Source: Nymphaea colorata
Lineage: Eukaryota; Streptophyta; Magnoliopsida; Nymphaeales; Nymphaeaceae
Direction: 5' to 3'
DNA length: 64,000 bases
NCBI RefSeq assembly: GCF_008831285.2
Contig: NC_045149.1
Coordinates: forward strand, 2,234,001 to 2,298,000
Shown here: positions 51,401 to 60,400 of the stretch, in pieces
How positions within the stretch are numbered: the first letter of the stretch is position 1
How the letters are laid out: each line of letters starts with the position of its first letter
Notes under the pieces: model-generated
Told to the model about the DNA's origin: nothing
The model's input: only the letters and a program-made list of their open reading frames with translations
The model's database searches: none
Made by a program: the position numbers and the translations under genes

Positions 51401-54400
51401 TATAAGTTATGCACTATGCAGCATACGATTGTTGCTACCTTGTTGTTAATGTTCCTTGCGTAGAACAACATATAACAACTTGTTATATGTTGTTCTATGC
51501 AAGGAACATTTTATGTTTTTTTTATGAGATTACTTATGAAACTATGAAAGGAACATTGTCATTTGTTTTTTCAATTTTTTGAATTAGAAATATATAATTT
51601 TCGTTGTACCGCTGTACCAAAATTTACGAAAACACCGTATCAGTACCCGTACCTATGTGACATAAGTGTGTTTCTCTCTATCCTACCCTTCCTTACACTA
51701 AACCCTGGCGAAAAGCATAACAATTGTAGAAATTGTATGTTGCGTCCTTCGTCTCGAACTTCATTCCTACAACAGGAGCATGTTCTTCGGGATTCTCCGT
51801 CTCGAACTTCATTCCTACAATAGGAAACTCCATTCCCACAACATGAGCACGTTTTTCGAGATCCTTTGTCTTGAACTTCATTTCCTACAACAATACTCCA
51901 TTTCTTACAATATGAGCACGTTCTTCGGGATCCTCCATCTCGAGCTTCACTCCTACAACAGAAGCACATCCTTTGGGATTCTTCATCTCTTTGCAGAGGG
52001 ACTCAATCTCTTGTTCGTCGCCATTTGATGATGTAAATATTTCATACATTGTGCCATCTGCAATGCATAAAGTTCGTCAATCAAATAACATCTTCACATT
52101 ATCTCACGAATTATTGATTTCACGCATAAATTCCTTATATCAAATAACATTCAACATTATCTCACCATAAAGTCTGTCGGTCAATAACGAACCCTATCTC
52201 ACACCGTCTACTTATCACCTACTTTTTAGACGCGTTGTTATCTCATTCTCTCGTTACCATTCATTGCCTTATTAGTAAACTCGTTGTTATCTCATTATTT
52301 CGTAATCATTTCTTTCGTTACTTGATCGCATTATATCATCTCCTTATCGCCTACTTTGTACACGTGTCTTCTCTCATTATGTCCATCAATAACGAAAAGA
52401 ATGGTTACAAAATAATGAGATAAATTGGGATGCATAAACTTATCTCTTGCATTTGCTATCTCATGCATTCGTTATGCCACGAATTTGTTATTTCATGCAA
52501 ACTATCTCAAATACGTTACATCTAGCACATAAACTACGATGCAGTCATTATTTCGTCTATAAGATCCATATGACATTGTACCCGTTGCGTCGACATTTTC
52601 TTCCTTTTTGAGCTCTGCCTTCACCTTCAGATCCTCAGGAAGTGCTCGTTCGATTTCTTCGAATGTCCGACCATCAAAAAAAAAAGACCTGCAGAAGTCA
52701 TTGACTTTGTCAACGTCGCCCAAAAAAAAAGCACAGCGACACGTTGAGAACTCACCATCATTTCCTTTTGTTGTCATTCCCACCATTTCTGCTTCAAGGT
52801 CAACTTTTCGTCACCGACAACCACCGTGGTCCTTCCTTCCTTCAATAGGAACCTCTCTCTCCTTTTTTTCTTATTCCGAACCGTCTTCCTTTGCGTGAAG
52901 GAATACATGTGGCGTGAAGGAACACAAATTAAGTACGTATGTTGTGTCTGTGCAATGTAAGGGCATTCCAATAAATATGCATATGTACATTTTATGTCAC
53001 AAAGGTCAATACTAGAACTCTACATATAGGTAGTAAGGTCTAGACTATAAGGGCATTCATTTAAGTATGCACATATACCTTTTCCATCACTAAGGTCAAT
53101 ACTAGAACTTTACATATACGTAGTAGGGTCCACCTTCGGCGTACACTTGTTGCGTACACGGAGGTGGTGCACAAAACTCGATCTCGGCTCAGATGGGCTG
53201 TTTAAACTTTAAACGTTTCAAACCACCTAGATCCCAAATGACCCGAATCAGATATTGGGTTTGCTCAAATGAACCCGGACCCAGCTTTAGAATTGCAGGA
53301 ACTGGTTTCTGGAGACCACGTATCGGTCTGTTTCATGCATGAAACCGGTCTAGACTCCAAGGCACCATCGAGCTAGGGCTCGAGGTTCGGGTGTCTCTCT
53401 CAACCCTGCCCCTCTCCCCTTTCTCTTTGTCAGGCACAAGAGAAGGCTGCAGACCTGCAGGCCGTTCGCGAGACGCACAACGCTGCCTGACCAATTGTCA
53501 ACAGCGGTTGGCTGCCCAAGATCTTAGGGTGGTGCACATAACTCGATCTCTGAGACCCGAGAGAATATAAAAACCAAGTTGGACCGGTTTTAATGCATCA
53601 AAGAGACCAATATGGGTCGCTAGAAACTACGTTGCAATTCTGAAGTAGGGTCCAGGTTCATCTAAGCAAACCCAAGATCTTATCCGGGTCATTTGGGATC
53701 CAGGAAAAGTTTAAACAGCCCATTTGCCTTCCTTCTTTCACCACTTAATGTCTAGTTCCTCCAACACTGAGTGGACTAGGGGGAATATCAACCACCTAGC
53801 TACAAGATCTACATCGCCGAGGATGACTTTTTTCAACCCTAGGAGAATGATGCAGGAGCAAAGCATGAAAAAAAAAGATTTAGTTTCAATTGGCTTTTAT
53901 TTTATTTTTTTATTTTATTTGGATCTCATTCTAGTATTTTAGGGTTTGATTTATTATTACTTTGTTTGGATCCAAATCCAGGGGTCCATTTTAGGCTATA
54001 TAAAGATGTTTAGAGTCTCATTTGTAATTAGTTTTGGAGTTTAATGAAATCCTAATCTCTTTGAGTTTTCCTATCCTACAGTTATTTCCGTTCAGTTTCG
54101 CATTCCCTTTGATTTCCCTAGTTCAATTTAGACGTTGATTGTGGGTTAGAGGAGCAGTCGTCTTCCCCACTACGTCAGTAATAAGCTAATATACAGTTGT
54201 TCCATAAGTTACATATTCTTGCTTTATAATATAGATTAACAAATTTTCTCTTATTTATTTTACAATTAGAAAAAGCATCAGTAAGAAAGCAGAGATTTCA
54301 ATTTGATCATATCAAACTCCAATGTGTTGGATTCATGGTTAAGGAATAACCATCAACCATATTGTAAAGGGATGATCTTGAGTGGTTGATAATGAAGGAG

Positions 54401-57400
54401 CAAAGGACGTTTGTGGGGAGTATGTATATGTTGGTGAGGATATTGAATTTGAAGAAGATGATGCAAATGATGATGGGAATAAAGACGAAAATGAGAATGC
54501 AAATGAAAATGAAGACGAAGATGATGAATGATGATCTTTTCATTTATTATTTGCATTCGATGTATAACACTTTAAACTTATTTAATAATGTGCTAAAGTT
54601 TGACCATAGTAACAAAAAACTTTCTCGCATTTCAATGGTGAGGTTTTTCTCGAGTATAATACGATGGGCTTGAAAAAAAAAGTAAAAAATACAATATAAT
54701 TTAAAAAATTACAAAAAACTAAATATGAGGGGAAAACAAAATAAGGGGAGAAACTAATGATACAGACATCAAAAAATAAGTAGATTTGCAACAAATAAAA
54801 ATTATAAAATAAAAAAAAACAGTTTGGCCTTAAAAAGGTGAAAAAAAAAAGAAAAAAAGAAAAAACAACAAAAACGCAAAAAAATGTGGTTTTCAACGTT
54901 TTTTTTGTGTTCTTTCATTTACATTTTTTTGAAAAAAAACAGCATTTTGTTTAAGTTTTAAACAACTACTTTATTTATTTCCTTTAAAAAAACACATTTT
55001 TTTGTGACTATGGTTTTTAGCATTAAGATTAACGTTAAATAGATGAATGTTCATTGCCATGAGGCAATATTTATGCATTACATATTTTTTATAAAGGACA
55101 TACTTCATAATGAAAAAATAAATTACAATTACATTTACAGTACATTACATTATTACAGTGTATCTATTGGTAAACTAATATGGGTGGTGAACGCATCTTT
55201 TACAACTTTGGACAAAATAGTAAAGAGAAAAGAAGCACCTCATCATGTTAATGAAAAAGGAAAGCACAACATTTGATGATGTAATTGCCTTTAAATTAAG
55301 TTGGATGGAGATATTATGTGAGAAAATGGAGAAATTGCAATAATATGAAAGGCAAAATCTTACATCCAGTCCTATAAACTTAGCTTTGATCCTCCCCTTT
55401 GTTAAACACATAGATACATCATACATGAAGATCATACAACTCAAACTATAAAAGTAGCCATTTTAAAAGGAAAATCCTGAACCATACATGTACAAAAATG
55501 CTACACAATTATTCAGTGCAATAAGGTGAGGTAAGCTATTATGCAACCACCTAAATTATTCAGCTTAACAGGTTAGTTGATCTCCAGTATGAACTTGCAG
55601 AAACAAACAGACCATGAGGTAGCCAGGTTGTGAGAAAAACAGAAAAGGATTAAACAGAGTAGGGCGAGAAATAACCTATTAATCCCAGTTGATAAATCAG
55701 ACATATTCAAAGTCGTATTGTATATGCTATTTCCATCCTCCAATATATGACCAGAATCCTGCAGACCAGAAGATTCATGCACAGAACTTCGCCCTTTAAC
55801 TTTTACAGTCATTACCTCATTTTTTGAAACCTCAACAACAGACTCAACCACATATTGTGCCACTGAAAGTCGCCTCTGCTTCTCAATACAATCAACCAGA
55901 TAATTTTCTCTTACAATGGGCACCTTCATCCTTCTGCAACATGGAAAGCATGACTCACAGGCTCATATAGATGCATGAATTTAAAATACCAATTGCATTG
56001 TATGCTAGGAAAATCATATTCATTGTAACTCTCACCTAGCTTTTCTAACCTCCACCACAAGTTCATCGATTTCACCCATGACAACCAAACAACTTGTTTC
56101 TGGGAAACAGTGAGGAAAAGAATGACAAAATCAGGTTGCTTATTTTTCTTTCACAGAATAGATAAATTCGTATTTGTACATCAACATTCTACAAAAGAAA
56201 CAAAAAGGTCCAAGAGTTTGAGGCTTTGAGCCTATATGGTCAAACCTTTTTTTGTCTTTGCATGAAATACTCCGCCTGCATCTTTGATCATTTTTTTCCA
56301 CTTTTCCTGTCATGTGCAGCTCAACATAAGAAAGTTAGTATTACGTATTTCTAAAAGGTGATATAAAAATTCCACATAAATTTCTTCCTCAATCAACACT
56401 AGTCTGACGCACCAGTGGTTCCCCCGATTTGCCAACAATAGCAACCTTTAAATCTGCCAATCTTCCACTGTCAGAGAAAGCAGATGATCTGGCACCCACA
56501 CTTGCACTTGGTTGGTTCAAAGATTCTGGAGGAAGAACTCGGGCAGGCTTTTTAACTTTTTGGGATTTGAACCACTGCATTCAAACAGTTTTCAAGCTGG
56601 AACCATCTCTTTTTGGATAACTGGGAACTATTTATACTAGCATGACATATCTAATACCTTACAAAGGTAATCACTAGCTGTCCCTTCTGGAATTTTCCAC
56701 TTTCCTTGTATGCGGTCAGGTGTATTGCATGAATAAGAACACTTACTCCATGCAGACACATACCCATGGCATCTATAGTTTCCTCCAGAATAATGAAGTG
56801 AACCTGAACAGACGGGGCAGCTGCTTAGTGCACCAAAGAGCATCCCATCAGCACTGCAAGAAGAGATCCAGCTAAGAAAATTATCAACCAGTTTATGCAA
56901 ATTTACACCTTGGTTTCAGCAATGATATCCAACCTAACACTCCCAAATGGAACATTCTTGCACAAAAAAGCTGACAAATATATTTCAATATAACAATCCT
57001 GAGACTCCCAAATGGTACATTCTTTCACAAAACAAAAAATGTGATAAATATATTCATTACTTTCCAAATTCAAAATAAGAAAGGATTGCATAGTATGAGG
57101 CTATAAACTTAGATTCAACATCATAAACTTCAGGAACTAATAACAAGTGGCCAAGAGTAATTTAGGCACCAGCATAAAAATGAAATCTTTACGCACAGAT
57201 TGAAGAACTATCTTAATCTAGATAAAAAATGCATACATCTACAATTTTAAAATTCGACCAGACTGGGAGCACATGGAATGGCAGACCTTATCTTAGATTC
57301 AGGACACGTGGTTAGGTTTCATCTTGACTTAGCACCCAACTATTTGAAGCTTTGTATAATTTCTATATGTAGAGAATGCTTGGGCTCAACTAGACCTATG

Positions 57401-60400
57401 TGTACCCATGTAAAGCAATTATTTAAAGGATGCAAGTATTTGAACTTTTACAGTCTCTTGAAGCTGATACTTATCAGTAATTGTTGTAGCCAAAATATGA
57501 TGAAACAGTACAAATCACTAGTGAACTTTAAAAACTTAAGCATCATTTATCCAAAGACTCTAAACCACATGAGGACTTGTAATTTGAGAATTAAAATTGT
57601 TAAATAAGTATCATCGTCTGCTTTGTGTATGACTATCAGAAGCTCATTGAATTTTAGGAGGAAGGAAAATAAAAGAAGGCTAGGGAAGAGGAATAGAAAA
57701 TTCTGATTCTGTTATAGTATGAAAGTTTAGAGTCTCCAAAGTATGAGTTCATGATTTAGTATTTGATAACATAGAACAACTATGTAGGAAAGCACCATTA
57801 CCATCGCTCCCGCAAATCATATTCTGATCCTGCTGAGTCTTGATTATTAGCTTCAAGCATTTCTCGCAGTTCCACTGTTTTAACATGTTTACGGAGATCA
57901 TCCTTTACAGCCCACAATGCCTTTGTCTGCTCTTCAAGCTTTCTTTCCAAAATTGCTGCATCGGACCCAACCTTTCCTAATTCAGTGGCTTTGTTTTTAG
58001 TAGAATTGATTCTTGCTGAGGCATTTTCTTCTGCTTTGGGAACTTTTTTCTGATTCTCTGTAGTAACAGCTTTTTTGCGTTTTGTTCCCCTGGACTGTTG
58101 TGAGACCTCATTATCTAGTGCTTCTACATCGGATCAGAAAAGATAAAAATGGGAGAAAAAAAAACTCAGTATAGGATACAGCTCTAAGACCAACAGTAAT
58201 TTCCCTTGAAATAGCAAAGTTGAAGGCCATCTCTGAAAAATGGATGCACCTTTCTTAGAAATTCTGGTGAGGCAAATTTTTTCCTCATTTGGTAGGTCAA
58301 CCCAGCCCCTTAGCTCCTCCATTCTGATAGATGAATGAATATCCACGTAACAGTTAGCATGGTACCAAGAAACACCTCTGCTACCCTGTTCATTGGGCTT
58401 TGCAGATACACGAACCTGCCAAAAGGTGCAACAGAAGACTATCAAGCACTAGAAAATGATAAGGAACTTAAGTTTTTGGACTTTGACATGCCAACATCTG
58501 TCAACACCATTTCATATGCCATGATATGACAGCTTGCAATGACATTGATAACAGTTCATAACTTAAACTGGCTCTTAATGAAAGAAACTGGTGTTAGAAG
58601 AAAATGGCAGCAATAAAATAAACAAATGAAAATGGAGACAGCGAAAAGGAATATGAGTGAGAAAGTCAAATGCAGTTCTCAAACAAAAAGGTTTAGAATG
58701 ATGTTCATGCACCTAATGATTAAGGGGGGTCTAAATTCAAACTTCAAGGTCTTTGGCACATTATTAACTGCTGAGCAACTACAAAATGACAACAATATCT
58801 TCTAATGAACCCACTCTCCAACTTGAGGCTCTTGGCACAACATTGACTATAATGTGAAATGAGAACCAACGTCTTCCAATGCAGCCACTTAGAGTAAACT
58901 ACTGCACTCACACTCTCTTCCACATTTTACTCGAAGAATGAAGATAAAGAAGTACAAAAGCATACTGCAAAGGTTTGTTTGGGTGCATGAATGAGGGTCT
59001 GCCGGGGAGGGGTGGAAGAAGAGAGGTCTATTAAAACCAATACGATGCTTATGCAAAACTAGGGAAAGAAAACATTCATTTATGGAGAAAAAGGACCAGT
59101 TGGCATAAAGGATAAGAATTGATGCAAAATGTTTCTCAGGTACGGGAACCTAACGTTTCAACTTTCAAACTTATGAACAACATCTCCGAGACCCTTGACC
59201 ACCCAAAGGAGTGGGACAAATGAAAATGCCAGCTGATTAGTATTCCTTTGGAGGTGTCACCTATGTAGTATCAGCATAGTAACAAATATAGTTTACTAAC
59301 TTTTATTGGAAAAGCTTTTTTTTTGTATTTCAGCGAAGTTGTTTTTCTCGGGGAAATTTAAGGAATTAAAAAATTAAAAAATATTATAATCAAAAGTTAC
59401 GGGATTAAGAGTTATATACTGATATTATATCAATAAATATTTGAAGCATTTTTTTCTATGTAAACAAAAAAAATAGTAACATAAACGAAAAATATATTAA
59501 GATAGGATCTTTCAAGGAAGAGAGAATATCATGAGATTATCATGAAAAAAACTTTTGTGGTGATATTCCGAAAATTTCACAAGATTTTCCTTTTTGAAAC
59601 AGTTTATGCTGTTTTGGAGATGAAAAAAGTGATTTTTTCAAAACATCACCTCCCTTGTGATGATGAGTTCAGATAACTTATCCTCAAAACTTTCAAATAA
59701 AATAAAATGACTATGCTTCACCTTCTTCAAAACTAGGTAACAAGAGATCAAGTAGTCATATCATCTTGCAAGTCCTTAAAGACGGATCAGACACAATGGT
59801 GGATAAATTTGATTCAGTTGCAACTTTTTAATTGGCAATTTTGCCAGTTTTGTTTTTAAGGTCATTCAAGCACTCTTGGACACTTTTAAGAAAAGGAAAA
59901 CCATGTCACAAACATGAGATAGACATGAAGTTAAAATGGTCCGCAAGTACCTAGAACTTTTTAAGTATTTATAAATGCTTTGCCTTAAATTTTGAAATAT
60001 TTACAAACTTTATGTCACTAATTATTGGACAATTACAAAAGAACATGACTTCAACAAACATTTCACAAACAGTTATCATATTATATAAATTATATCTACT
60101 TATTCTTAGTAGACAAAGCATAATCAATATAAATATCGCGATATTCCGGAAAAGATTATGATATCAACGAAAAAAATGAAAAAAAATGAAAAATTGGAAT
60201 ATTTTGAAAATTTTAAAAATCAATTTATCGTGATTTTAATCAATTTTTTCGCATTTTTCATGACTTTTTATTTCATTTCTGTTTTTATTTTTTTTTCTAT
60301 CTTTTCTTTCATTGTTTTATTTCTTCTTGTTTAGGTATTTAACATGCCTTCATAGATGCAATATATTACTTTATCACTTTAACTAGATGTTTTTTATGTC

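Larger units (their letters stand above)
49506..52030 (-). pseudogene. FAR1-type MULE transposase, copy B (interrupted)
   Basis: Minus strand. The N-terminal FAR1 DNA-binding start, [20 protein letters not shown] then SVRKGR, ends at 51674, where a 1.1-kb element is inserted. The frame resumes below 50531 as a long degenerate linker. It is then clear from about 50150: [83 protein letters not shown] and HHHLRLWHI, the DDE transposase core of the FAR1/MULE family with its catalytic D positions. It stops at [18 protein letters not shown], where copia element 3 cuts it. A few stops lie in the core; the C-terminal SWIM half is gone. Confidence 0.8.
39960..52500 (-). mobile_element. MULE (Mutator-like) element, copy B, with large insertions
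   Basis: Degenerate inverted repeats (about 40140-40330 and 52210-52384) enclose a minus-strand FAR1-type transposase (52030-49506) and a Ulp1-like segment (40860-40450). Removing the copia insertion (40819-49505, itself carrying an hAT) and the 1.1-kb element (50540-51665) leaves roughly 2.7 kb. The outer ends and the expected 9-bp target duplication were not located, so the limits are approximate. Confidence 0.6.
27530..55675 (-). other. PARP1: PARP1 intron 10 (28.1 kb), a nest of transposons
   Basis: GT at the 55675 side and AG (27531-27530) at the other. It holds more than half of the gene's length and all of the large nested elements listed between 28327 and 53723. The parts nearest the exons (27530-28300 and 54600-55670) show no recognisable element; they are AT-rich. 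Confidence 0.92.

Noticed and set aside
52502-52786. Minus-strand open frame of 94 codons upstream of the MULE right repeat
   Set aside because: No recognisable domain; it lies outside the inverted repeat and ends at a random stop. It could be an unrelated fragment.
53880-54180. LTR-like or 3'-UTR-like sequence (TTTAATGAAATCCTAATCTC)
   Set aside because: No TG...CA borders, partner LTR or target duplication could be found.
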